A DNA stretch of 64,000 nucleotides from Oceanirhabdus sp. W0125-5 (GTDB lineage Bacteria; Bacillota; Clostridia; Clostridiales; Clostridiaceae): positions 554,001-618,000 of the forward strand of contig NZ_CP115913.1 of NCBI RefSeq assembly GCF_027938815.1, given 5' to 3'. The notes under the pieces are model-generated. The model did no database searches, was not told the DNA's origin, and saw only the letters and a list, made by a program, of their open reading frames with translations. The translations under genes were made by a program, and so were the position numbers. Positions 34,944-43,745 of the stretch are shown here, piece by piece. Within the stretch, counting starts at the first letter, position 1. Each line of letters starts with the position of its first letter.

Positions 34944-36299
34944 ATGGAATTTGATGAGTTTAAAAGAATTATTAATTCTAGAGCACAAGATGTAGGTTTC
35001 TCTGAATGGGAAATTTTTTATAAACGAAAAAATGAGTTCATTGTGAACGTTAGTGAAGAAAAAGTAGATGAATACAAACTATATAAAAATATAATCATTT
35101 ATTTTAGAGGAAAATACGAAGGTAAAATAGGTAAAGCAAATACTGAGGTTATGGATTTAGAATCTATCGAATTATTGATTCAGAAAGTAAAAGAAAATGC
35201 TAAAATACTGGATTGTTATAGCAATGAAGAACTTTTCGAAGGAGAAAAAGCTTATCCACAGGTAGATTTATATAATGAAGAAATTGAAAAGCTTGAAACT
35301 AGGGAAAAGATTAATATTGCAAAAAAGCTAGAAGTGTGTGTGTACGGCATAGATAAAAAGGTCTGTGGATGTAGTAGTTGTGGATTATCAACAGAAGAAG
35401 AGGAAACACAAATAGCAAATTCTAGAGCACTAGAGATATCTTTTAAATCAAACCTCATCAGGGTATTTGTACAACCTATAGTTAAAGATGATAATAAAAC
35501 AGTAAATATTTATGATGAAGTGGTAACAAGAGATATTCAGAGTTTAGATGTTGAAAAATTAGCAAGAAAGTCGGTTAATGAAGCATTATTTTATCTGAAT
35601 AGTAAAATAATAGAGAGGGGAATATATACGGCTATATTAAGTAGTAGATCGTCAGCAAAAATACTAAATGCATTTAAAGAGATTTTCAGTGGAGAAGTTG
35701 CTATGAAAGGCAGATCATTATTAGGTAATAAAATTGGTGAAAAAGTTTTTAGCAATCTAGTTAGTATACATGATAATCCATTAGAGAATAATGGATTATC
35801 ATGTAGACCTTTTGATGATGAAGGGGTAGCCTGTAGAAATAAAAAAATAGTTGAAAAAGGAGAATTAAAAACTTTTTTACATAACAGAGAATCAGCTAGA
35901 AAGGCAAAGTGTAAATCAACTGGAAATGGAATAAAAGATTTTTTTACTTCAAATTTAACAGTGATGCCAATAAATATGTATATTGAAAATGGAAGCAAAT
36001 CTTTTAATGAAATGATAGCATTATTAGGAAATGGAATTATAATTGATGAGTTAAGCAGTGAATCTAAGAGGATAAGTATCGAGACAGGAAATTTCTCTTA
36101 TAGAGGGAGAGGACTGAAAGTGGAAAATGGAAAGATAACTGAACCTGTAGATCAGATAGTTGTATCAGGTAATTATTATGAACTATTGGAGAATATAATA
36201 GAAGTTGGTTCGGATTTGAAATTTATAATCAACGATGAAAAAGTTTCAATAGGAAGTCCATGTTTAATGGTTAAAAAATTAGCTATAGAATCTGAGTAG
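34944..36299 (+). CDS. tldE: TldE/PmbA-like protease partner
   Basis: The second subunit of the TldD/TldE pair has about 451 residues and lacks the HExxxH metal site, as expected. Family features are the N-terminal sensor-like region with KVDEYKLYKN, FTSNLTVMP and the C-terminal fold GNFSYRGRGLKVENGKITE and PVDQIVVSG. I place the start at ATG 34944, ten bases after the TldD stop, with GAAAGG upstream. A GTG at 34923 would overlap TldD but has no site. The cysteines CSSCG in mid-protein are unusual. Confidence 0.88.
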   Translation: MEFDEFKRIINSRAQDVGFSEWEIFYKRKNEFIVNVSEEKVDEYKLYKNIIIYFRGKYEGKIGKANTEVMDLESIELLIQKVKENAKILDCYSNEELFEGEKAYPQVDLYNEEIEKLETREKINIAKKLEVCVYGIDKKVCGCSSCGLSTEEEETQIANSRALEISFKSNLIRVFVQPIVKDDNKTVNIYDEVVTRDIQSLDVEKLARKSVNEALFYLNSKIIERGIYTAILSSRSSAKILNAFKEIFSGEVAMKGRSLLGNKIGEKVFSNLVSIHDNPLENNGLSCRPFDDEGVACRNKKIVEKGELKTFLHNRESARKAKCKSTGNGIKDFFTSNLTVMPINMYIENGSKSFNEMIALLGNGIIIDELSSESKRISIETGNFSYRGRGLKVENGKITEPVDQIVVSGNYYELLENIIEVGSDLKFIINDEKVSIGSPCLMVKKLAIESE

Positions 36300-37959
36300 T
36301 TAATAATTGGAATGTTTTGGAGTAAAATAGACTCGCGAAAGGTATAATTTCCTTTGTTTTTATAATAAATTATATTGCTAGAAGAACTATTTAGCTACCA
36401 ACTAAAAATGAGAGGTGATTTCTAGAAACTGGACACCCTATATATGAACTATCATTATTGTCATAAATAAAATTTTTTTATCAAAAATATTAATAAAAAT
36501 TCAGAAAGCGAAGGTAAGATTAGTGAATTTTTAATTTTAAAAGAGTATTAGCTTATAATTGGGATTGAAATCTTTTTATAAAACTCTAACATTTATGTAT
36601 CATCATTAATTAGAATTAGTTCTGATTTTCAATGATAGGTTAACATAATATGTTGGAGTTTTTCTATTTGTAATTTAAATAATACTGAAATATTTTTTGA
36701 TGTACTGTAAACATTGTAATTTTAGATGACAATTATTACAATCATTCTAAAAAACTATACTTATATTTTTTTATCAGCATCGTTTAATGAAATTATTTCT
36801 ACTTGAGTAGGGCATACATATTGCTTTTGATCAAATTCAGAGTTATACATTTCTAATGTTATCATTCGGATTACAGCTTGTTAATATCAAAAAAATATTC
36901 CATACCTTACAGTTCTCAACTTTTAGAAATATCTTCTACTTAATAATTATAATCATGCAAAGACTATCAAAATAATCATTAATGCTTAGCAGAAAAATAT
37001 TATTGAAAGATACATTACTATAGATAGTCTATTTCTTGTCTAAATTTAAGTTTATATGGATTATATTTACAGAAATATAGATGTATGTATAACGTAAAAA
37101 TTTAATTTCTTATTATCCACTTGGTAGATAAAGTTATTCTCATTTTTTTATTTGATAAGTAATTACTCTAAACTTTTAAATTGCACGGAGATGTTAATAT
37201 TTGAGTTATTTCTAGATTTCTTCTAGAGAACATTTATTATTTCATATGTCAGTTCCAAATACTAAAATTGAAATTGATATTTAGCTATATTCAAATAAAT
37301 ATTTCAAAAAATCACGTGCTCAAATATATTTCAGTATTTTATAATTGCTAGAGATTAATTTTGACTAAATTAAAAACTTAATTTAGTAAAGATTTTTTTT
37401 GGTATAACAAAAAAATTGTTATATTATAGATAAAAATTATATAATGTAATCTTTGATGTTTTAATATCGTTAAAAATTAAAATATAAATTTGGGAAAAAT
37501 AAGTGTTTAACTGATTTAATAAATTTTTTTGAATTAACATAATTAAATATTTAGTTAGAAATAGATGATTTCTTTGTTATAGAAAATGATATGGGTTTTT
37601 ATAGAAAATGTTGAAAAATATACGTTTTATATAATTTATTTTACATAAAATGCTTTTATACGAGGTGAACCTAAGAAAATTCAAAAAAAAAAGTAGTACA
37701 AATTACTTGTTTTGACATTATCTGCAATAAAAAGATGTTAATATTATAATATATTCATGAGAAAATTGGATGAATACAAAAATAGAATAATTGATAATAA
37801 TGAAATTTTGCATATTTAAACTCAATGTACAAGCATTTATTTCATGTAATTTACATTTACTAATTTTGATTAATATCTGTATTATAATTTACGTAGATTA
37901 TTATCAAAAGCAGATAAATAAAAAAATAAATTTAATTATATAGGGAGTGAGAGTGTAGT
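36300..37959. other. Gene-poor AT-rich spacer of 1.66 kb
   Basis: No credible gene is seen. There is a 34-codon minus-strand frame (36761-36865) that reads like the tail of a lost gene (YNSEFDQKQYVCPTQVEIIS) without a ribosome binding site. TTGACA occurs at 37712-37717 and TATAAT at 37883-37888, but neither has a convincing partner box. The start codon of the maturase is served by GGGAGTGAG. The element ACTAAAAA-GAGGTGATT near 36401-36420 has a weak echo near 33361-33391. Confidence 0.6.
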
Positions 37960-39312
37960 ATGGTTAATAAGAAAAATCTTAGTTTTTATCCTCACAAAAT
38001 TATAGGTGAAGGTGGCAAGAAGTATTTATATAATGGAATAACTAGTTCTTTGTATCAGATGGATGATATTTCTGATAAGATTTTGAAAAACAATACTTTA
38101 GGTATAGAAAATGAGTCTAAGTACAAAGAAGCTTTAGAATTTATGGTGCAAAATTTTATTGTAAAAACAAAAGAAAATGAAACCGCGCTAGAAGAACTTT
38201 ATAATAAAGTTGCTGATTCTAGGTTGGTTGTTAATCCTACACAAGTAATCTTAATGATTAGTCAGGATTGTAATTTAAGATGTACTTATTGTTATGGTGG
38301 AGATGGAGAATACAATAATAAGGGATTTATGAATTATAAAGTTGCAAAGAGGGCAGTTGATTATCTTATTAAACACTCTAATAGTGACAAATTGGGTATT
38401 TGCTTCTTTGGAGGAGAACCATTAATGAATTATGCTCTTATAAAAAAAATAGTTGCCTATGCAAAAGAAATAGAGTGTAAAACTGATAAGAAATTTGCTT
38501 TTTCTATGACAACAAATGGTACGCTGATAAATAAGGAGATTGAAGAATTTATCATTAGTAATAAAATTGCAACAACTATTAGTATTGATGGAGATGAGGG
38601 TGTTCAAAATTCCAACAGGTACTATGCAAATAAAAAAGGTTGCTATGATGAGGTCGTAAAAAACACTCACAATTTAAGAAAAACTAATTTATTATCAGCA
38701 AGAGCTACTATATCTCCTAATAATTTGAACTTATTAAGTAGCATTGAGCATTTAATAAGTCTTGGGTTTAGAAAAGTTGCTTGGGCACCAGCTATAAATA
38801 TGATGACTAGTAGAGATGTAGAGAAAATGATAGATAGCCAAAAAAATGTGATATCAAAAGTTGAAGAGCTTATTAACTCTGGGAATATTGAAGAAGCAAA
38901 AAAATATGGACCAATAATGAGTTTGTTAAAAAAAGTAAATGCTGATGGAATTAGGATAAGAGCCTGTGGAACGGGAATAAACATGATTGCAGTTGGTATA
39001 GATGGAGATATTTATCCTTGTCAAAGATTTGTTGGGGTTAAGCAAATTAAATTGGGAAATGTTTTTGAAGACTTACCTTGTTCAAATTCAGAATTTTATT
39101 CAAGAATAGACATTCGAAAAATTTCAAAATGTAGCGATTGTTTAAGTAAAAATATATGTTTAGGAGGATGTCCACAAGAAGCTTATGAATCTGATAATAA
39201 CATAAACATACCAAGCAAAGCCCTTTGTGATTATAACAATGAAACATTGATACAAATACTAAAAGTATATATAAATCTAGATGGAGAAATGAAAGAACGA
39301 CTTTTTGGATAG
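37960..39312 (+). CDS. Radical SAM/SPASM peptide maturase
   Basis: A 450-residue radical SAM enzyme of the peptide-modifying type. Residues 1-90 are a small N-terminal domain that could bind the precursor leader (RRE-like). The [4Fe-4S]-SAM motif is CNLRCTYC (Cys104, 108, 111), followed by GGEPLMNY and SIDGD. The C-terminal SPASM domain supplies auxiliary-cluster cysteines (ACGTG, YPCQRF, KCSDC, CLGGCPQEA, LCDYN). Relatives such as the SCIFF maturase form Cys-to-carbon thioether links. Three Cys-rich peptides follow on the same strand, and they are the likely substrates. The closest named family may be the Clostridium Clo7bot-type maturases, but I cannot confirm that here. Confidence 0.9.
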   Translation: MVNKKNLSFYPHKIIGEGGKKYLYNGITSSLYQMDDISDKILKNNTLGIENESKYKEALEFMVQNFIVKTKENETALEELYNKVADSRLVVNPTQVILMISQDCNLRCTYCYGGDGEYNNKGFMNYKVAKRAVDYLIKHSNSDKLGICFFGGEPLMNYALIKKIVAYAKEIECKTDKKFAFSMTTNGTLINKEIEEFIISNKIATTISIDGDEGVQNSNRYYANKKGCYDEVVKNTHNLRKTNLLSARATISPNNLNLLSSIEHLISLGFRKVAWAPAINMMTSRDVEKMIDSQKNVISKVEELINSGNIEEAKKYGPIMSLLKKVNADGIRIRACGTGINMIAVGIDGDIYPCQRFVGVKQIKLGNVFEDLPCSNSEFYSRIDIRKISKCSDCLSKNICLGGCPQEAYESDNNINIPSKALCDYNNETLIQILKVYINLDGEMKERLFG

Positions 39313-39407
39313 TGTGAACTTAGCTATGTATCACATCGCTGTTTATAATTAGATTACATACAAAAGTATATCATAGTGAAATGATAACTATAATCTATGA
39401 ATGAAGA

Positions 39408-39488
39408 CTTATCGCCAAAAATGTTCTTGATTATTAGCAGGTGTTTTTAGTTTTATGGAGATTTTTCAAGGATATTTTTGGCGATAAG
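39408..39488 (+). promoter_or_regulatory. Long hairpin before precursor 1
   Basis: A perfect 15-bp stem (39408-39422, CTTATCGCCAAAAAT, with 39474-39488) is extended by five further pairs. A nearly identical hairpin precedes precursor 2. It has no T-tract, so an mRNA processing or stabilising role, or partial termination between maturase and precursor, is plausible. Confidence 0.65.
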
Positions 39489-39543
39489 CCAAAAATAAAA
39501 TTAGAATCAATTTTACAATTGATGTTCTAGGAAGGAGAAAAAA

Positions 39544-39699
39544 ATGAAACAAATAAACAAATCAAACATTACTATGAAAAAGGATGAGGATAAAGCTCAC
39601 TGGTGTATTCTTTGTGACACCCTTGATAGGTGTGATGATTGGTGTATCTTTTGTGATGTGAGGGATATTCCGGATAAAGAACAAGAGTATACGATATAA
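39544..39699 (+). CDS. RiPP precursor peptide 1 (CxxCD repeats)
   Basis: A 51-residue peptide with AGGAAGGAG before its ATG. The N-terminal 20 residues (MKQINKSNIT then MKKDEDKAHW) are nearly shared with precursors 2 and 3 and are probably the leader. The core starts at Cys21 and has five Cys (21, 24, 30, 34, 37) in two WCxxCD units (WCILCD and WCIFCD), then an acidic tail DIPDKEQEYTI. It lies 231 bases after a radical SAM/SPASM maturase. Small size, conserved leader and variable Cys-rich core support a modified peptide. Cleavage site and modification are unknown. Confidence 0.8.
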   Translation: MKQINKSNITMKKDEDKAHWCILCDTLDRCDDWCIFCDVRDIPDKEQEYTI

Positions 39700-39775
39700 A
39701 ATAGGTCGTTTATGAATTTAAAACTTTAATGTTTTCATATAAGTTTTGAATCACAACACGTTTTAAAGAACAGAA

Positions 39776-39812
39776 TTTGGATATGATATTTAAGTATCAT
39801 ATCCAAACTTTA
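39776..39812 (+). terminator. Terminator-like stem after precursor 1
   Basis: TTTGGATATGATA (39776-39788) pairs with TATCATATCCAAA (39795-39807), then CTTTAAT. Structurally equal but sequence-divergent stems follow precursors 2 and 3. Confidence 0.65.
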
Positions 39813-39818
39813 ATGTAA

Positions 39819-39930
39819 CTATTATAATGAAAAACTGATACAAATACTAAAGGTAAATATAAATTTAATGAGAAGTGAAAGAATTTTTACGGATGAGGGA
39901 AATTCAGACATGTATTAAATTTCTGTTTGA
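39819..39930 (+). pseudogene. Duplicated relic of the maturase 3' end
   Basis: TGATACAAATACTAAA (39836 onwards) and its surroundings match the last 80 bases of the radical SAM gene (39237-39315) with scattered changes, then continue into sequence matching the spacer behind that gene. This shows that a unit of about 600 bases (maturase tail, spacer, precursor) was duplicated in tandem. Confidence 0.75.
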
Positions 39931-39990
39931 TTTTAATTACATTCAAAAGTAGGTCATAGTGAAATGGTAACTATAATCTATGAATCAAGA

Positions 39991-40071
39991 CTTATCGTCA
40001 AAAATGTCCTTGATAATTACCGGGTGATTTGATTATTTTGAGGATTTTTCAAGGATATTTTTGGCGATAAG
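39991..40071 (+). promoter_or_regulatory. Long hairpin before precursor 2
   Basis: CTTATCGTCAAAAAT (39991-40005) pairs with ATTTTTGGCGATAAG (40057-40071). One C-to-T change relative to the copy at 39408 still allows a G-U pair. Loop sequence differs more than stem sequence. Confidence 0.65.
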
Positions 40072-40126
40072 CCAAAAATAAAATTAGAATCAATTTTTCA
40101 ATTGATGTTCTAGAAAGGGGATAAAA

Positions 40127-40294
40127 ATGAAACAAATTAACAAATCAAACATTACTATAACAAAGGATGGGACTACAGCACACTGGTGTATTTTTTGTGA
40201 TCACAATGATTTATGTTATACATGTGATGCATCGGATTGGGGAAATAAAGATTGTGGGACATGTGATAAGGAGTATGAGTATCCAAAACCATAA
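40127..40294 (+). CDS. RiPP precursor peptide 2 (CxxCD repeats)
   Basis: A 55-residue peptide with AGAAAGGGG before its ATG. The leader (MKQINKSNIT then ITKDGTTAHW) is followed by six Cys at 21, 24, 30, 33, 43 and 46, arranged as three CxxCD units: CIFCD, CYTCD and CGTCD. It ends EYEYPKP. Except for the missing tail it is almost identical to precursor 3. A palindrome, ATCAATTTTTCAATTGAT, lies in its leader mRNA and is kept upstream of all three precursors. Confidence 0.82.
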   Translation: MKQINKSNITITKDGTTAHWCIFCDHNDLCYTCDASDWGNKDCGTCDKEYEYPKP

Positions 40295-40374
40295 TCAAAA
40301 TAAGTTGTTTGTAATTTAAAACTTTAATCTTTCTATATTAGTCATGAATTACAACATGATTTTAATAACAGTGA

Positions 40375-40412
40375 GTTGGGACATGCCGATTAAGTAGCAT
40401 ATCCCAACTTAT
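40375..40412 (+). terminator. Terminator-like stem after precursor 2
   Basis: GTTGGGACATGC pairs with GCATATCCCAAC (40397-40408), then TTATAT. The stem position and length match those after precursors 1 and 3. Confidence 0.6.
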
Positions 40413-40538
40413 ATGCAAATATTTGTCCTTTGATAATACATATAGTAGTTAAAGTGCTATTAAAGGAAAGATAGCAAAGTATTAATGCAATAAAATTAGA
40501 ATCAATTTTATAATTGATGTTCTAGAAAGGGGATAAAA

Positions 40539-40751
40539 ATGAAACAAATTAACAAATCGAACATTACTATAACAAAGGATGGAACTACAGCACACTGGTG
40601 TGTTTTTTGTGATCACAATGATTTATGTTACACATGTGATGCATCTGATTGGGGAAATAAAGACTGTGGTACATGTGATAAGGAGTATGAATATCCAAAG
40701 CCAGATCCAGAACCGGATTGTAGCAGCTTCGATATCGTTGGTGTAGAATAG
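40539..40751 (+). CDS. RiPP precursor peptide 3 (CxxCD repeats, long tail)
   Basis: A 70-residue peptide. Residues 1-55 match precursor 2 with only Ile22-to-Val changed, including the three CxxCD units (Cys21/24, 30/33, 43/46). It continues with DPEPDCSSFDIVGVE, adding a seventh Cys (61) and an acidic tail. Whether the tail is a cyclisation partner or a new C-terminal follower is unknown. The same leader-mRNA palindrome and AGAAAGGGG site stand before the ATG. The long hairpin seen before copies 1 and 2 is absent here. Confidence 0.85.
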   Translation: MKQINKSNITITKDGTTAHWCVFCDHNDLCYTCDASDWGNKDCGTCDKEYEYPKPDPEPDCSSFDIVGVE

Positions 40752-40820
40752 TTGTTATGAACTTGAAGCTTCAGTATTTTTAATTAATCTTTGAAGCAAA
40801 TTATGTTGTTTAAAGCTATT

Positions 40821-40859
40821 GGTTTGAATATGCTACTTGCGTAGTATATTCAAACTTAA
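40821..40859 (+). terminator. Terminator-like stem after precursor 3
   Basis: GTTTGAATATGCTAC (40822-40836) pairs over 15 bp with GTAGTATATTCAAAC (40841-40855) with one G-U pair, then TTAAT. Confidence 0.65.
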
Positions 40860-41005
40860 TGTGTAACGGTTAGGTTTTGACAATATAAATGGTGTTTAAG
40901 AATCTGACCAGCAATATATAAATTTATAACATACATTGAGTTATTTAAAAGTAAAAAAAGTACTATCATAAAATTTATTACAAATATTGGTATTGAGAGG
41001 TTGCT

Positions 41006-42817
41006 ATGAAAAAGAAAAAAGAAGTACATGATAAAATCTTTATCATGGATATTATTAAACTTCTAAAGTTATGTTGGGATAAACAAAAATTTTCTCTTAT
41101 AGTTTTATCGTTTACGATGATAATACAAGCACTTTTTCCCTTTGTAACACTTCTGTCAATTCAACAGATATTAAATTATTTGCAAACTGGAGAGTACAGA
41201 AAAACTTTCGTATTCTTAGGGATATACTTTATTGTGTTGTTGTTGACCAATATAGTTCAAAGTATATTTAATTATTATGAAAATTGCTTTAAAGTTAATA
41301 TACATTATGATATTAAATGCATAATAACAGAGAAATCAAGTTCTCTTAAATTAATTGATTATGAAAACTCTGATACATACGATAATCTTGTAAGAGCATT
41401 AAAAGAAGCACAGTCTCCATATCGAGTCATTAATGCAATATTCAAATTAACATCAAGAGTTATAAGTTTTTTTGGAAGCTTAGTAGTATTGATTACATGG
41501 AATCCAAAAATAATATTTTTTATTATAATTATGCCTATTATTTCGTTATTTTATTCTCTAAAAATAGGGAAATATGAATTTAATGTTATGCAAAAACGAT
41601 CAGCTGATTCTAGAAAAGTTCAATATCTAAGTTCTTTATTGAATAATGCAAAATCTTATAAAGAAAATAAGGCTTTAGGTATAGATGAATATTTATTTGA
41701 ACGTTATAGAAATAAATTTAAAGAATTTGTAAATAAAGACAAGCAAATAATAAAGACGAAATTTAAGTATAATACTTTATTTAAGATATTAGAGAAAGTT
41801 TGTGGGAGTTTTGTCATTTCGCTAGTAATTTATTCAGCTACTCAAGGGAAAATACTCATAGGAAATGTTAATACATACATAAATTGTATTTGGCGTATAA
41901 CAAGTGATGCTGATGCCATTATGTCCAATATTGGACATATCTATAGTTCTTCATTATACTTAAGGAACTTATTTGACTTTTTAGAATATAATCAAAATAA
42001 AGACAAAATAGATAAACATGAGATACAGAAGAAAGTAATTGATAATATAGAGTCTATAGAGTTTAAAAATGTTAGTTTTAGATATAAAGATTATCTACCT
42101 TATGTGTTGAAAAACATTAATATTAAGATTAATGCGAATGAGAAAATAGCAATAGTAGGTGATAATGGATCAGGGAAATCTACCTTTACAAAATTATTGG
42201 CAGGTTTTTACGATAATTACGAAGGAAAAATATTGGTAAATGGAATACCGTTGGATCAAATAAATAGAGAAAGCTTATTAAGAAAAATGGGGATTGTTTT
42301 TCAAGATTTTGTAAAATATGAATTTACACTAGAAGAAAACTTAAGACTTAGTATTATAAATGATAGTAAATTAGAAATAGAAAATATATTGGAATGTCTT
42401 GAATATTATGACATAGTATCTTTCCCTAAAAAGTACAATTCAGGAATAAAAATGCAATTAGGCAATAAATTTGATAGAGGTACGGAATTATCCGGAGGTG
42501 AATGGCAGCAAATTTCATTGGCACGAGCTATTATAAAAAATGCAGATTTATATATTATGGATGAACCGAGTGCGAGTTTAGATATAGGCTTAGAAAACAA
42601 TATGATAGGTGCAATTAATCACTTATTAAGTAATAAAATATGTTTACTTATTACACATAGACTATACAATATTAATAAGTTTGCTGAAAGAATTATTGTT
42701 TTTAAGAATGGGACTATTATTGAAGACGATAAAGTTGAAAGGTTGCTTAAAAATGATAGTTATTATAAATCTTTATATAATAATTTTGAAAATAAAAATA
42801 AATTTAAGGTAGGATAA
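41006..42817 (+). CDS. ABC exporter, fused membrane and ATPase domains
   Basis: A 603-residue half-transporter: six membrane helices in residues 20-320, then a nucleotide-binding domain with GDNGSGKST (Walker A), LSGGEWQ (signature) and LYIMDEPSASLD (Walker B). It has no C39 peptidase domain, so it exports without trimming a leader itself. It lies 254 bases after the third precursor on the same strand and is the likely exporter of the mature peptides. The ATG has GAGAGG upstream. Confidence 0.9.
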   Translation: MKKKKEVHDKIFIMDIIKLLKLCWDKQKFSLIVLSFTMIIQALFPFVTLLSIQQILNYLQTGEYRKTFVFLGIYFIVLLLTNIVQSIFNYYENCFKVNIHYDIKCIITEKSSSLKLIDYENSDTYDNLVRALKEAQSPYRVINAIFKLTSRVISFFGSLVVLITWNPKIIFFIIIMPIISLFYSLKIGKYEFNVMQKRSADSRKVQYLSSLLNNAKSYKENKALGIDEYLFERYRNKFKEFVNKDKQIIKTKFKYNTLFKILEKVCGSFVISLVIYSATQGKILIGNVNTYINCIWRITSDADAIMSNIGHIYSSSLYLRNLFDFLEYNQNKDKIDKHEIQKKVIDNIESIEFKNVSFRYKDYLPYVLKNINIKINANEKIAIVGDNGSGKSTFTKLLAGFYDNYEGKILVNGIPLDQINRESLLRKMGIVFQDFVKYEFTLEENLRLSIINDSKLEIENILECLEYYDIVSFPKKYNSGIKMQLGNKFDRGTELSGGEWQQISLARAIIKNADLYIMDEPSASLDIGLENNMIGAINHLLSNKICLLITHRLYNINKFAERIIVFKNGTIIEDDKVERLLKNDSYYKSLYNNFENKNKFKVG

Positions 42818-42860
42818 AATTATTTTTATTAAATGAATTCATTATAGAATTGGAGGAGCC

Positions 42861-43745
42861 ATGAGTATTGTAGTTAAAAATTTATCTAAGAAATATAAGA
42901 ATAGTTCAAAAAAGAGTGTTGATAATGTAAGTATTAATATACCAACTGGCATATTTGGATTACTAGGAGAAAATGGTGCTGGAAAAACTACATTTTTAAA
43001 AATGCTTACAACATTACTTCCATCTGATTCAGGAGAGATAAAGATCTTAAATTACAACATGTGTGATCATAAGCAAGAAATAAGAAATATAATAGGATAT
43101 ACACCACAAGAATTTGACTTTTTTTCTAATATTACTACTTTTGAGTTGATGGACTACATAGCGATACTAAAAAATATTAAAAATGAATCAGCTAGAAAAG
43201 AACAAATTTATGACTTACTAAATAAGTTTAATTTAGGAGATAAGGTAAATACTAAAATAAAACACCTTTCTGGAGGGATGAAACAAAGGCTTGGAATAGC
43301 TCAAAGCTTACTAGGGAATCCTAAAGTAATAATTTTAGATGAGCCAACAGTAGGATTGGATCCAAATGAGCGACTTAGATTTAGAAATATTATTAATGAG
43401 CTTTCTCAAACAAAAACAGTAATAATTTCCACTCACATAATAAGTGATGTTGCAATGATGTGTGAAAGTGTAGCTATAATGAAAAATGGAAAAGTAATTT
43501 ATTCGGGAGATATAAATACTTTATTAGATAATACAAGAGGAAAGGTATTTATAGATACAATTAATAATGCTTGTTCCGTAGATGATTCTAAGTATGGACA
43601 AGTTATTTCTGTGCTTAGAAAAAATGATATCATAGAAATACGTTTTATTTCCAAAGACAAACCGAAGATTAATACATGTATTGAGATTGATCCAACACTA
43701 GAAGATGCATATTTCTATATGATGTTTTGTTCGGAGGGTGAATAA
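42861..43745 (+). CDS. ABC-2 transporter ATPase, probably self-immunity
   Basis: A 294-residue ATPase with GENGAGKTT, LSGGMKQR and VIILDEPTVGLD, typical of bacteriocin or lantibiotic immunity (BcrA/NatA-type) systems. It overlaps the following permease by one base and ends in a diverged 70-residue C-terminal domain. Together with the two following genes it probably protects the producer from its own peptide or helps to release it. A very similar gene lies at 59304-60191, which shows that this type of ATPase is used more than once in the genome. Confidence 0.9.
   Translation: MSIVVKNLSKKYKNSSKKSVDNVSINIPTGIFGLLGENGAGKTTFLKMLTTLLPSDSGEIKILNYNMCDHKQEIRNIIGYTPQEFDFFSNITTFELMDYIAILKNIKNESARKEQIYDLLNKFNLGDKVNTKIKHLSGGMKQRLGIAQSLLGNPKVIILDEPTVGLDPNERLRFRNIINELSQTKTVIISTHIISDVAMMCESVAIMKNGKVIYSGDINTLLDNTRGKVFIDTINNACSVDDSKYGQVISVLRKNDIIEIRFISKDKPKINTCIEIDPTLEDAYFYMMFCSEGE

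Noticed and set aside
36761..36865. A 34-codon minus-strand gene in the gap before the maturase
   Set aside because: No ribosome binding site and the frame extends a few codons upstream without a start, so it is best seen as the tail of a lost gene.
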